Source: Cladobotryum mycophilum (taxonomy: Eukaryota; Ascomycota; Sordariomycetes; Hypocreales; Hypocreaceae). Taken from it: a DNA stretch of 64,000 nucleotides. The translations under genes were made by a program, and so were the position numbers. Of the stretch, positions 10,060 through 21,140 are shown in pieces (within the stretch, counting starts at the first letter, position 1; each line of letters begins with the position of its first letter). Below the pieces are notes generated by a model, which worked only from the letters and a program-made list of their open reading frames with translations, searched no databases and was not told where the DNA came from. The DNA lies in assembly GCA_036429605.1 (NCBI GenBank), contig JAVFKD010000002.1:3782001-3846000 (forward strand), given 5' to 3'.

Positions 10060-10622
10060 TTTGGAGGTTTTGGGTTAATTCGTATAGTAATTCATGTCTA
10101 TCACATATCTCACACCTCTGGTATTTATAGCTTTCGTTTGTTACCTCATGGCTAGGCGCCGCAGCAGAAGTTCAGGGTGCATTCATACGCGCCCATGGGC
10201 TTTACTTTCGTCCACCTTGCCGCCCGCCTTCTCTCCAAGGGTTCAATTTAAGACCCCTGGAGGTGGGGACCAACAGGTTCAGTTTGGGATCAATGAAACA
10301 GACTGTACAATGCGGACCTTATTTAGACACGGAAATAATTATATGGATTAGATGCCCCCGACCCCAGCGGTCCCAAGAGCGGTTTTCGTTCATGCCACTT
10401 ACACATCGCACACCATTGTCACGCCGTCAACTTGAACAATGATGTTCCCGCTGTCCGCCCTCGCCAGTCACCGCTTAACAGTCCTCATGGACTTTGTCGC
10501 TGTGATTTGGTCACGTCGCAAATACTTGCGTATCTTGTTCCTTTTCTATTTGATAACAATATGGCTAAGCATAGCAATTGTTTATTTTTACTATGGTAGG
10601 TTTACTATGTAATACTAAACAG

Positions 10623-10930
10623 GTTGAAGCCTTGAAGATGCTGATTGCGGGGCAGAAAATCACCGACGTCCAGCATGGAATCATGATGAGACCGGAAACG
10701 AAGGCTCGGAGATGTATTGTTACTACCAAGAGCGCACTGCAGTTCGTCTCGCAGTCTTTTGCGGCCCTTGGGGACTGGATCAGTTTTATGCTACTCGCAT
10801 CTATTTGGGATATCTCAAGCTCCTGACTTTGGGTGGTTTGGGTGTGTGGTGGTTAGTCGATATAATTCTTTGGACGATGGGTGGTGTGTATGGAATTCCA
10901 GGATGTCCAGTAACCTCCCGCGTAAATTAA
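10623..10930 (+). pseudogene. TM2-domain membrane protein remnant
   Basis: Begins after a likely intron acceptor (AAACAG at 10617-10622) with VEALKMLIAGQKITDVQHGI, then continues in a second frame from 10711 as YCYYQERTAVRLAV, GPWGLDQFY, LKLLTLGGLGVWWLVDIILW and GGVYGIPGCP. The latter is a TM2 domain: two transmembrane helices joined by a short turn (…LGGxGxWWLxDxILW). One base is missing near 10708-10712 (CGGAGATG). The first exon was not identified. The coding similarity ends at 10906, exactly where the TACYRGTA array begins, so the 3' end may have been replaced by that element. Function of fungal TM2 proteins of this type is not established. Confidence 0.65.
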
Positions 10931-11900
10931 ATAATTTTTTACGTGCTGTTTTTCCTGTTTTGCCTGTGAGATTACTGGTAAAATATCCCACCTCCGCTCC
11001 TTAAAAAGACCAGACGCTACCAGCAATAAACGTGTGAAGAGAATGATGGAGCGTGGAGCCGAGAGCACTGGCGAGAACTGCTGGTACCTCAGCCGGGACA
11101 ATCTGTCAATGCAAGATACCAGCAGTTATTACTAATTTTTATCTAGACGCTCTGCGCACTTTGCTAGTAACTTCGTAAGTCCAGGTACCAGTACTAATTC
11201 TCCTTGAAACTCGCTCTACCAGTAACCTCACATTCCAAGTACCAGTTTCTTAGGTCTTATTTTAAACCCCCTTCTAACTTACCAGCAATACGTTGTGTTG
11301 GTTAGCGGTAACTAAACCAGCGCATACCGAATGTACCAGTACCTGTTATAGGTTAATTGCCAGTAACAGTGGAGTACTGGTAACGACTGCAAGGCGGCTA
11401 CCAGGCCTCCACAGCTACCACTAACTTTTGCCGTCCAGTTACTGGCAAATCAGGACCGCCCTCTACAATTACTAGTAATCCCAGACTCGAATTACTAGTA
11501 CAAGTACGCAGTGCCTTTCAAGTTACCAGTTGTTAACACTCTATAGCATGTTCTTACTAGTATTATCTTCTATGTGTCTCCTACCTACTAGTACAAATCG
11601 GTACCTCAGGCGGCCGAACAGGTTACTGGTAGATATACCGATGGGTGCGTTGTGAGTTAGTGGTTCAGGTACTGGTATTTACGGATTGTTTTTATGTCTA
11701 GCGAGGTCTTTCGCTCACATACTACTGGTAATAGCTTTTACTCCCGAGCGAGTTATCTGATTTCATTGTATGGGAGTAAAATATATACAGTTCAATAATT
11801 AAACGAGCTATCATTCCAATGTATCTTTTCGTCTGGCAAGATGTACATAGTTGTAACCTGACCACGGCAATGCCAAAGGTTATGTGATCTAATACTAGTG
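10906..11900. repeat. Dense array of the palindromic octamer TACYRGTA
   Basis: Exact copies of TACTGGTA, TACCAGTA or TACTAGTA start at 10973, 11186, 11217, 11334, 11375, 11470, 11493, 11555, 11586, 11624, 11670 and 11723. At least ten more with one mismatch start at 11018, 11079, 11117, 11162, 11240, 11280, 11358, 11416, 11440, 11524 and 11893. Spacing is irregular, mostly 20-50 bp, and the sequence between sites is unrelated, so this is not a simple tandem repeat. The fourth possible form, TACCGGTA, is absent. There is no coding frame. It could be the subterminal binding-site region of a large DNA transposon, a cluster of regulator sites, or another protein-binding platform. Confidence 0.8.
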
Positions 11901-12206
11901 GATTGTAGCCGCCGTCGAGGTCGAAAAAAGGCGAACTAAAAATAACGCATGCAACAGAAGTACAGAGGTCTTATTTTCGTCCTGAATGAACATCGTTTTT
12001 AGTCGCTTGGTTACAATAGCCTCGTCCTTAAATACTCCAGGTATGGATCCCTGATTGCAAAAAAAGCTGAGCAAACCAAGCACCATCAACAACGACACAA
12101 CCAAAATAAAAACTTCGGTACCATCATACAATCATACCATCAGCAACACCAGCGTTCATATTCATCCAATACCCACGTCCTACTACAGAGCAAGCAAATC
12201 GGCACA

Positions 12207-13579
12207 ATGTCCTCCCATACCATCATGGAAATCATGAAGAAGCTCAGCATTAGCGATGCTTTGACTATGAAGAACTGTTTTCCGGAAAGCAGTGTTTTAA
12301 AATCTTGCTATGAAGAGCGGATCAACCCAGTGGCATACTTCCAGACCACTTTCGACTACCCCTGACTCTAATGTCGGCAATGTTCGATTCGGGGTGCGTC
12401 CTGAGTGGCTCTCGAGCCTTAGAATTCTTCATCCCCGGATCAGCCCGGCCTGACTCAGACTGGGACTTTTATGTCCCAGCCTACAAGGAATCAGTCATTG
12501 ACATGGTGAACGCTCTTCAACTCTGCGGCGTTGACTGGCACATGAACGCGGATGTCATTGCAGCTGATTTGTTCCAAGAGGGGAAGGCCACTATGAGTCG
12601 GCGTATGCTTGAGGCTCTCCATTCGTGGCTAGACCGTCAAGGAGATGAGGCAGCATCCGCATCCATCTTAGGGGAGCAGCTTTACAATATCGCCCGTGTC
12701 TACAGAGAGAACACCTCGAAGGCACCTAGCGGTGTTGATAAATTCGACATGCACCTAGATTCCAAGAATAACATTTCTTTTGTGCCACACGAGCAATCGT
12801 CAGTCCGCGACGCCGAAGAAATTCCTTATAATGACCCTCTAGGAAGATCTTTCAATATCCTTCATGGCGAAATCCAGACTTCGAGGGGCCGTGAAAAAGT
12901 ACAGCTCATTATCGGGCGATATTACGCCGGGATCAAGGGCTGCATGACCTTTATCAAGGCATTTTATGCCAGCCATGTTCAGTGTTTTATCGGAGGCTGG
13001 TGTGCAAGTCACATGTACTACTCGAAGGCAAGTGCGAAACAAGCAACACTTTGGAAGCCTGCCTTCGGTAAGCATGATAAGAAAGTTTTGCACGCAGTTA
13101 AAAAGTATACTAAGAGAGGCTTCCTCTTTACCGATGCGAAACTCCATGGAGGGCCAAGACCGCGAACTTTAACAGACAATGAGGCGTTTCATGTTGATTA
13201 TGGGAATATTTTTCGCGAATTCATGCCGGAGCAGTATTACCCTACACTACTTGACTGGTTGGAGAAGAGGCGGAAAAATATTAACACGATTTCATGGACT
13301 GAATTTGGTGGGCGCATCGTGGGACTTCAAAGCATGATGCAGGGGTGTTATGGAGCAAACAAGACCACCTTTGCGAAGTCGAGAGAATCTGGCCGCCTGC
13401 GTCTTGGAAATATAATTGCAACTAATACGGAAAGCCCTAATGCTCTCAGAGCTCGATGCTTTCGCAGCTCTGTGGGGAGGTACGTGTTGAAGAGTGGTTG
13501 GGAAATGCACACGCTGGCGAGATCAGGGACTGTCCACTCTGATTTCCGAGACGCCACGCCATGGTCTTGGATCCTGTAA
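12207..13579 (+). CDS. DNA-polymerase-beta-fold nucleotidyltransferase-like protein, one frame break
   Basis: The ATG at 12207 opens a 52-codon frame that ends at TGA 12363, but a fifth C in the CCCC run at 12359-12362 would carry it on (FDYP-LTLMSAMFDSG) into the frame ending at 13579, 457 aa in all. Residues around 63-90 hold GSRALEFFIPGSARPDSDWDF, which fits the hG[GS]..x(9-13)..[DE]h[DE] core of polymerase-beta-like nucleotidyltransferases, with both metal-binding acidic residues present. The rest, about 370 residues, has no domain I recognise. Many fungal genomes carry such NTase-like proteins with unknown roles; the nucleotide and target cannot be told. It precedes an unrelated unknown gene by 210 bp on the same strand. 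Confidence 0.6.
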
Positions 13580-13789
13580 ATCCGACTAAGACTAAGGTAT
13601 GTGTGGGGCGGTATTCTATTTCTAATTCAAGGGTGTACGAGCGCAGCGGGCTGGCTCGCTGCTAACTCGGTGCTCTGGAAGTACCTCGGTAGTAATTGAA
13701 TGAGTATTTAAACTAAGTCTACTTCCTGCACTTCGTATGTTCTCACAACCCGCAACGAATTTGTATTAATCCAAAGCGTATCTTTCACC

Positions 13790-14502
13790 ATGGCTTGTGA
13801 TCAGACTTCTTCGCTTGATGAGCTCGTAAGAGCGCTTGGTTATGAGCCTAACGACTTGAAAACTACTATATTACTGGACAGCATGCAAAATTTCGTCTCC
13901 GAATACACCGCAGACGACGGCACGAAAGGGACTGATCTATTGGACTGGCAATGGGACAGAAAACATCTGGAGGTACTGTCCGACACGTTCCTGGATGCTA
14001 CCAGGAAAATGTTTTGGCCGGATGATAGCCCCTTTATGATGGAGATGACGAACAATACCGAGAAGTATGCCTTTCTGCGACCCGAACCACGCGAAGCTAA
14101 TAAAGGTCTCACAGACTTTACGACATGGTGCCAATGCTCTTCTTTCGATACATCAAGCATCTTACGAGAGACCCAACGCCATGTCCAGACCCTCCCGATC
14201 ATTCCAGACCGCTTCGACGACTGTTGGGCCTAGATAGCCGTCTCATATACCAGGAGCCGGCGGAGGTGAAATACGAGGTCTACAGGCATGACAGCGAACA
14301 TTTTGAGAGTCATGAATGGCGTCCAAGGCCCGATTTCAAAGCTGCGACGCTAGCCGAGCTCTTAGAAGAGATTCCTGGGGGACACAATGTAAAGGGCGTG
14401 AGGCTCACATTAATCTCAACTGTTTGTACTCTTAGCCGTTATGCCTTCAGCGAGGCGGACTTTTCGAAATTTACCACACAGGCTAGGGATTTGATTGATT
14501 AG
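13790..14502 (+). CDS. Hypothetical protein (about 237 aa), one frame break
   Basis: Start in a strong context (TTCACCATGG), with TATTTAA about 80 bp upstream. The first frame runs to a stop at 14233; one extra T at 14224-14225 would join it to the frame ending at 14502 (…DRFDDC-LGLDSRLIYQEP…). The corrected protein is acidic and rich in aromatic residues (LDWQWDRKHL, MFWPDDSPF), with no signal peptide, membrane helix or known domain. It follows the nucleotidyltransferase-like gene on the same strand, so a functional pair is possible but unproven. Confidence 0.45.
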
Positions 14503-15751
14503 GCAAGTTGTAAGACAGAGACATTTAAACTTAGCATCGAGCTGCTAGTCGAGGAGCGCGCTGGCGGGTGGATATTTCAGAACTGAGCACGCCTGCCGTT
14601 CTAGATCATAACGCAAGAGGAGTTTGCCTCAAATGAAATTTTTATCAACGTAACCTTGTGCTAAAACTGATTACTGCGCCCTGTAAAATGTCATTGTTGG
14701 TAAGCCGTACCAAGGCCCACGACAAAAAAAGTTCGCAATGTGGCATGATAAAGAGATTTTCGCCGACAGGAGAGGGGTTCGAATGTATGATGGTCAGCAT
14801 CACCGTCGTTAGAGCCAACATACATCCAGGTCGTCAAGGTGCCATGCGCTAGCGCTCGCGCATGGGCATGTACTCGTATAAGTTACGCCGAGACAACAGC
14901 GCGGCGAGCCAAGAAAGATCATAGGACTAAACCATTCACATGCAAGTATAGACACGGAGAGACGGATAAGGCACCCGGTTTTTTTTTTTTTTTTTTTTTT
15001 TAAAAAAAAACCTCAAGTCCTACCGTGATGTCCGAAGATAGAACTACGGACATCGACCGAGGAGCCGTGGGGTGAGGCGTATGATGGGGTGACATGAGCA
15101 AGATAGCGTTGCACACGGATGACAGGGGCGATCCGTCCCGTCGGTAACGGACTAAGCTTTGTGTGGTAAGGCTGAGTATAGTACCCACCGGAGCACTGTT
15201 TCGGCCCATCAGAATGCCGCGCATAGCGCTTTTATCACCTGATTGTCGACACGAACATCAAATGAATATCCGACCGCCGACCTGGCGAATTATGTTGGTC
15301 AGCAACGAAATGCATTGATCACATATATTATTGGAAGGCCGCCGGCTATTTCATTAATATTTCCAGTGGTAACAAATGCTGCATATGCTTCTAGTAGAAC
15401 TAAACTAACACTATTCGGGGCTAAAACTAAACAAATGGTAGAGCCAACAACATTTTGTTCCATGTCGTAGAGCAAACCAATCCCCTTGACTTTTCGCCAT
15501 GCCACCAACATGGGCTAATTACGCTGTCTCGGCCTATTGACCCCGACTGGCAAATCCCCATCGCCTTTCACTCGACTGACTGAATGCTGACCACCCACGC
15601 TTTCTGGTCGGGCTTCGCCGACATCTTGCCTCCCACCACGGATCTCTTCTTGCGGCATCCCGTGTGGCTGAGTGGCGATTCCCGCAGTGGTATCGGTCTG
15701 ATGTTTAGAATGAGAAGGATACCAGGGGTTCCACGGGACCTTGAATCAGCG
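14503..15751. other. Intergenic region with a T/A homopolymer block
   Basis: No supported gene. It contains the T23A9 block at 14979-15010. A B-box-like GGTTCGAATG at 14777 was examined for a tRNA, but no cloverleaf or A box fits. Confidence 0.4.
14979..15010. repeat. T23 followed by A9
   Basis: A run of 23 T is followed directly by 9 A, flanked by GG and CC, so the ends form a partial palindrome (GGTTTTTTTTT..AAAAAAAAACC). It could be a retroelement tail on the minus strand or slippage; such runs are also error-prone in sequencing. Confidence 0.7.
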
Positions 15752-16114
15752 TCAGCCTTGTTGCGTAAATGTAGCAGAAAGGGGGAAGCGTACTAGATGG
15801 CGCAGCGAAAGTACTTCCTGAGCAAGCTGTTGGCTTCTTGCATTTGAAAGCGCCAGTTGATGTTCAAGATTTTGAGTCTGAGCTTCTTGTCTGATGATGA
15901 GTTCAGAAAGCAAAGAGGACCTTTGCTCGCAGAGTTGGTGACCATTATGATGATGGTTTTGTGACACAGGTACCATGGCTGTTTGCGTGGGTTAGGGGTA
16001 ATTTCTACTGAATCGACGATTCTGCGAAATATGGTGCATATTCGCTTGTGTGGGCGCGACTTGATGGTCCCTCTCACAGAGATGATGCGGGAAAGACTGC
16101 ATATTTGCCGGCAT
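15752..16114 (-). pseudogene. Fragment of a His/Gln-rich coiled-coil protein with one in-frame TAA
   Basis: From an ATG at 16114 the minus-strand frame reads MPANMQSFPHHL to TAA at 15994-15992, then stays in the same frame as PTQTAMVPVSQNHHH and a leucine-heptad-like stretch (ELIIRQEAQTQNLEHQLAL) to a stop at 15752. Composition on both sides of the stop is the same, so they were one gene. The heptad stretch could be a dimerisation helix, but no basic DNA-binding region is visible. The TAA is one C-to-T change from CAA. Confidence 0.3.
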
Positions 16115-16276
16115 AAGAGTAGCTTGTAAACAAAATGATGACCAAACGGTAGCAAATGCTGTGACTTCTGAACTCGAGAGAAAAATCAAACAAGAATTAT
16201 TGCATTTATAGGATAAAGAGAGCGTATTAATTAGACCCCAGCCACCAAACAACCCAACCTTTGCAGTCTTAATATA

Positions 16277-16861
16277 TCAAACTAAGCGTCGTCGTGTAGT
16301 TCTGGACTCCTTCTCCCCGCCCTCAAATGCTAACTTCCTCTTTCGGACAATGATTGTGTTCGCCTCCCTCTCAGCGTCTGATCCGCTCGCCTCTGCCTGC
16401 TCTTTGACGCCGGGAGGCGTAAAGACAGGTGGGGGCAGCAGCAACGGAGACGGCGTATCATCACGGGAAGCCGCAATTGGCCGTCTCATGGGACCCGCAA
16501 CGGGGTGCACTGTGTGCTCCAGCCACGGGGTTGTAACGAGGTGAAGGATGACTCCATGACAAGGCTGGCCTGGAAGGTAAAGATTCGCGGCGACGCTCAA
16601 CCAGGGAGCTACAGAGACAGAGCGAGGAAAGAAGGTTAACGTGATTTGGGTGATGTTCGCGGTGTCCACAATTTGTGGTTCAGTTTCACCGGCCGCAGCT
16701 AGTGCGGTAGGGAACCATAAGTAAATTCCTCCGTCACTTCCGGTAACGGATCGTAGTCTGGCGAGGGGGTTGCAAGACTTGTCCCAACAATCAAGACTGA
16801 CATGCACACCTGGAACGCCGGTGTTAAGTGCGTCGACAACTTGGCAAGTAAGAGGAGCCAT
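16277..16861 (-). CDS. Transthyretin / 5-hydroxyisourate hydrolase-like protein with a basic tail
   Basis: A 194-aa single-exon frame, start ATATCATGGCT. The first 110 residues follow the transthyretin-like pattern: LTCQVVDALNTGVPGVHVSL, then RSVTGSDGGIYLWFP and a LTFFPRSVSVAPW segment. In true HIUases, which open the hydroxyisourate ring in urate breakdown, the C-terminus carries YRGS; here it is absent, and a long tail (residues 110-194) rich in Pro and Ser ends with nuclear-localisation-like basic clusters (VRKRK, TTRRR). So it is probably a divergent fungal member without the standard activity. A TATA-like TATAAAG lies about 90 bp upstream. No frame damage. Confidence 0.5.
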   Translation of the reverse strand: MAPLTCQVVDALNTGVPGVHVSLDCWDKSCNPLARLRSVTGSDGGIYLWFPTALAAAGETEPQIVDTANITQITLTFFPRSVSVAPWLSVAANLYLPGQPCHGVILHLVTTPWLEHTVHPVAGPMRRPIAASRDDTPSPLLLPPPVFTPPGVKEQAEASGSDAEREANTIIVRKRKLAFEGGEKESRTTRRRLV

Positions 16862-16950
16862 GATATGGTTTTTGGAGTGGTTTTTCTTTTAGAGAGAATG
16901 TAGAATGTATGGGTTTAGTTGCAAATTTACGTTTTCTCGAACTGTTTGGT

Positions 16951-16957
16951 CTTTATA
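16951..16957 (-). promoter_or_regulatory. TATA box of the transthyretin-like gene
   Basis: TATAAAG on the minus strand about 90 bp before the ATG at 16861. Confidence 0.4.
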
Positions 16958-17464
16958 TCTTAACCACGGTACCTTGGTCGAAGGACTGCAGGACGCTTGT
17001 CGTTTTTTCGTCCTCAGGGGTCTTTTTTCGACTTTTGATAACCGCCCGGCTCATCAATTAACTCCGCGTCTTCAAGGCGTGCAAAAAAAAAAGATCCTTC
17101 TCCACCCAGAGCGATACGGTCTGTAACCGCTCACTTCAATGCTGTCAATGCGAGGTCCACTTCAAGATGGGGAAATGATAGGCATGCGTAAAGTATCAAC
17201 AGCGCTTGACAAATATGTATTTGTGTTTTCTTTAGTTACATGTAAAACCTCAACTAACATCCATTGCCATCCTAACACACACTTTTCGGCGAATTACAAA
17301 TGTTATTCTCCGTGCCCACGCCAATTCCATCGATATTTCGGGCATCAAGACCTTCGGTGTTGGTCCTGAATGCGAGGGTGGCGCTGGTGACGACGCCTGC
17401 AACGAATCTCAGGCCATCACCGCATTAAGCGTAGGAAAAGAACTGTCGGTGCTGACTGGACTTT

Positions 17465-17929
17465 TCAACTGTGGGCGTGACTGGTCTGCGCTCGGCCGGA
17501 ACCAGGGGGCTTAAAGAAATCTTCATCACTGTCGCTGAATGCCGCGTATGCTTGAATGATTTCGTCGGTGGGACTCACTTCAAGGCTCTCCTCCGGCATG
17601 GCGACCGCCCTATCACGATAGTTCTCAAAGGCAGAGCGTACTGCTCGAGTGATCTGGACAAAGTTCTCGGTCTGTTTCTTGATGTACTGTTGATACTCCG
17701 TGATCTTTTTCTGTAGCTGGACGATCTTCTCGTCCCGCTCAACCAAGGTTTGTTGGAGCCTTTGGTTTTGCTTCTGTAGCTTGGAAATCTGCTGTTTCCA
17801 TGTTACCCCAGAAATATCCAGTTTTTGCTGTAGTGATCCCTTTTGCGGAAGACTGCGGGCGATACCGTGATTTGCCTTCTGGGGTGGAATTAGGGGAATT
17901 GGTAGTAGGTCTTTATCGTATCTTGACAT
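17465..17929 (-). CDS. Small coiled-coil protein (154 aa)
   Basis: The frame is open from 17989, but the start is more likely the ATG at 17929 (MSRYDKDLLPIPLIPP), since the upstream 20 codons look like leader. Residues 45-95 form a strong coiled coil (KQQISKLQKQNQRLQQTL and ERDEKIVQLQKKITEYQQYI), followed by an acidic stretch (FSDSDEDFF). No known domain, signal peptide or membrane helix. It lies 300 bp from the hAT transposon on the opposite strand. Confidence 0.5.
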   Translation of the reverse strand: MSRYDKDLLPIPLIPPQKANHGIARSLPQKGSLQQKLDISGVTWKQQISKLQKQNQRLQQTLVERDEKIVQLQKKITEYQQYIKKQTENFVQITRAVRSAFENYRDRAVAMPEESLEVSPTDEIIQAYAAFSDSDEDFFKPPGSGRAQTSHAHS

Positions 17930-18237
17930 AATGGGCTCATGGTAGAGAAAGAAAAGAATGCGAGGGTGAAAATAAAACAGGCTAGACAAACAAGTTTATA
18001 TTTAATACAAGAACTCCAATAGCAAACACATATTTCCTTCCTACACCACTATCCCCCCCACTTCACTCCGCCTCTCCTTGGTCCATATTACCGGTCACGT
18101 AAATTCCCAAGATCGGTGATAGCACATCACGCATCATGTACTTTATGTCCCGTCTTACGTCCTTTCCTAGGTCATTCATGGCCCGTTGGAACACTGCCGC
18201 GCTGAGGGGGTCGTTCAGTAATCCACTGACATAGAGT

Positions 18238-18255
18238 CAGGGCAGCATCCCGACC
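18238..18255 (+). repeat. Left terminal inverted repeat of the hAT element
   Basis: CAGGGCAGCATCCCGACC; differs from the right end at the fourth base only. Confidence 0.85.
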
Positions 18256-18537
18256 AAATCTAATAAACAAATCTATCAAATAGTCAAACAAATGAAGCTA
18301 TTCCCAACTATCAAATAAATAAATAAAGATAGGTCAAGATTTGATAGATTTGATCAAATATATAGGGTATTTTATAGACCGGAAAATATATTATCCGGTA
18401 ATAAAATAGCAATAACAACTAATACTAAATTCTTCCTCGAACGCGAAAACACCACGAATTTAATCTTACATTGCTATTTTTATCACAATTATGACTTTTC
18501 TATTATATCACAACTTCGTTATTCTATTATAACTCCA

Positions 18538-20986
18538 ATGAGTCTCACTATCTTTCAAGCTTCCCGCCCTGTTAGTATACACTCGCAAATCGCTGCTACA
18601 AATAAAACTGCTTCCAATTCCGATTCCGCTCCTGCCGGTCAAAACACACTCGAAAACCTACCGATCGCGAGATGGCGAGGGCGACGTTTTATCCCTGAGC
18701 GATATCTATCTCGTAAAAGCTCAAGAGGCCGTACAAGCTGGATTAAAAATGAGGGGATCTTTGTTCAAGAGCTCCTTCAAGATGACAAGCTTGGAGAGGT
18801 CTTTTGGATCTGCCGACGTTGTGATGAACAATATACCCTCGGATTGCCCTTCAAAGCCTCAGCAACAACCTCCGCAACCGATCATCTTCGAAAAAAGCAT
18901 CGTATCATAGAATCTGATCTAACTGATCTATCTACTGGTTCCGAATCCGAAGACCCTAGCCTTCATCCTCGTAAACGACAACGATTTCATACTACACCTC
19001 TCTCAAAGACCCAGTTATTGAAGATTCACGAGCTTCTTGCTGGTTTTATTGTTGATACAGACCAACCCTTTTCTATCTTCGATAATTCGTATATTCGGAA
19101 GGTCTTCCTTGAGTTCAATCCGTCGCTTTCAAGTCAAATCTCTTGGAGTCGAACAAGTCAACGTCAATGTGTTGATACCCTCTTTCTATCAAAGAAAGAG
19201 ATAATAAAACAGGGACTTCATAACGCTCTTTCACAAATCCACCTTGGCTTTGATCTATGGACTTCACCAAATCGACTTGCAATAATGGCGGTTACAGGTC
19301 ACTTTCTCGACCAAAATGGTCATCAACAACAACGTCTCCTTGCTTTACGAGAGCAGCCTGGATCCCATACAGGTATACACCTTGCTAATACTCTTCATAC
19401 GATAGTTGAAGACTGGGGAATATCTACTCGACTTGGAACGATCGTCTCGGATAACGCCTCAAATAACGATACGTGTCTTCAACACCTTTTCAATATCCTA
19501 GATCCTACGATGACCTCAGTAGAGATATCAGAACGGCGAATGCGATGCTATGGCCATATACTCAACCTTGTTGCTCGTGCTTATTTGTACGGGGAGAATA
19601 GTGAATCCTTTGAGCAAGAGTCACAGGTTCATACGATTACAGATAACCTTGATAATGAGCTTAATCATTGGAGAAAGAAAGGCCCAATTGGCAAGCTACA
19701 CAATATCGTTAGGTTCATTAGAGCCTCGCCTCAACGGTCCGCCCAATTCAAGAAGATTGTTCCCGAAGAACATGATCATAACGACTTTTTGTTACATAAC
19801 GCGTCACCCCGTGAAGTTGAACTGCTTCTCAATAACGAGACACGGTGGAATTCAACATATCTAATGATTGAACGCGCTATAGAAAAGCAACAGCAAATCC
19901 AAGGCTTCCTAGGGCAGAACCAACTTGAAACAGACCGAAAAAAGCGTATCCCTGACGAGGATATTCTTACGATTGAAGATTGGCGGCTTTTGATAGAGAT
20001 TAAAGATATCCTTAAGCCCCTTTGGAGTCAAACGATGCGTTGCCAAGGTTGGGGCAAGGGAGATAGTCACGGCAGGATTTGGGAGATCATGACAGGCATT
20101 GAGTTCCTTCTTACACATCTTGAGCATTGGAAAGTGTTCTTTACCCCCTACTGATGAGGAAATCGAAGAGACTCAGAGTCAAATACAGACTACAAATCGT
20201 ACCCGAACAACACGAAGCCAACAGCCTTGTTACGATCAGCCAAGACAACGAACCTCACGATCAAATCCGATAAATAAGCTTCCAGAGCATACAAGAAAGG
20301 AATATCTAATACAGGGGGAACGGATACAAGGCCTTGTTGATGATTCAAGATCGTATCTTCGGCTTTCTATTCTGAACGCTTGGCAAAAGCTTAATTTATA
20401 TTATACAAAGCTTGGAGAATCACCTCTCTTTGCTGCTGCAGTTATCTTACAGCCTAACCTAGGTATTCGATGGCTTGAAGATCGTTGGAATAGTGAGGAA
20501 CAGCTTGTATGGCTTCGTGATGCAAAGAAAGGTCTTGCTGCATACTGTGAGCGTTGGTATCAGCAACATCCTGATCCTGATCCTATCATACAAGCTCCAA
20601 GCCTTCACGATACCCTCTTTTCCCAACCACCAAGTCTTGATAGTCTTTACGATGATTGGCTCAACTGTACGACCGTACGGCAAGATGAGGGCTCTGAGCT
20701 TGAGAGATACTATCATCTTAAGCTTACACAACGAGTTGATCCAATTCCTTGGTGGATATCTCAAAGGGAATCGTTTCCAATACTCAGTAAGCTTGCCTTG
20801 GATATATTGGCAATTCCTGCGATGGCTTCGGACTGTGAGAGGGCATTTAGCTTAGCAAAGCTTACACTATCGTCTCAACGACTTTCAATGAGGGCCTCAA
20901 CGCTTGAAAAGGCGCAATGCTTAAAGAACTGGCTAAGGCGAGGAGCAGTTACGCTTGGAGATCCCTTTTTTGTACCAGAATTATAG
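18538..20986 (+). CDS. hAT transposase, about 815 aa, one frame break
   Basis: The N-terminal part has a BED-type zinc finger (CRRCDEQY then HLRKKH, residues about 95-130), followed by the RNase H-like catalytic region (GFDLWTSPNRLAIMAVTGHF, TIVSDNASNND with a likely catalytic Asp, CYGHILNLVARAY). The C-terminus is the hATC dimerisation domain (LALDILAIPAMASDCERAFS, ending KNWLRRG). The first frame stops at 20154, and removing one C from the CCCCC run at 20144-20148 joins it to the second frame (KVFFTPTDEEIEE). Corrected length is typical of fungal hAT enzymes, and all key domains are present. Whether the extra C is real decides if this copy can make enzyme. Confidence 0.85.
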
Positions 20987-21140
20987 ATTAAAGACTAATA
21001 CAACCTTTTGGGGCTCCGGAATAGCTTCACATTCAATTGATTCAAATCTATCAAATCAAATCAAATCGAGCCAAATCAATCAAATCTACCCTCTTAATAC
21101 GATCAAATAGTCAAATCCCAATGCCTCATTTGCTTTGTTT

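Noticed and set aside
10906..11900. CRISPR-like or simple tandem array
   Set aside because: Units are 8-bp palindromes at irregular distances without constant spacers, and the organism is a eukaryote.
14770..14790. GGGGTTCGAATG resembling a tRNA T-loop
   Set aside because: No acceptor stem, anticodon stem or A box at the right distance.
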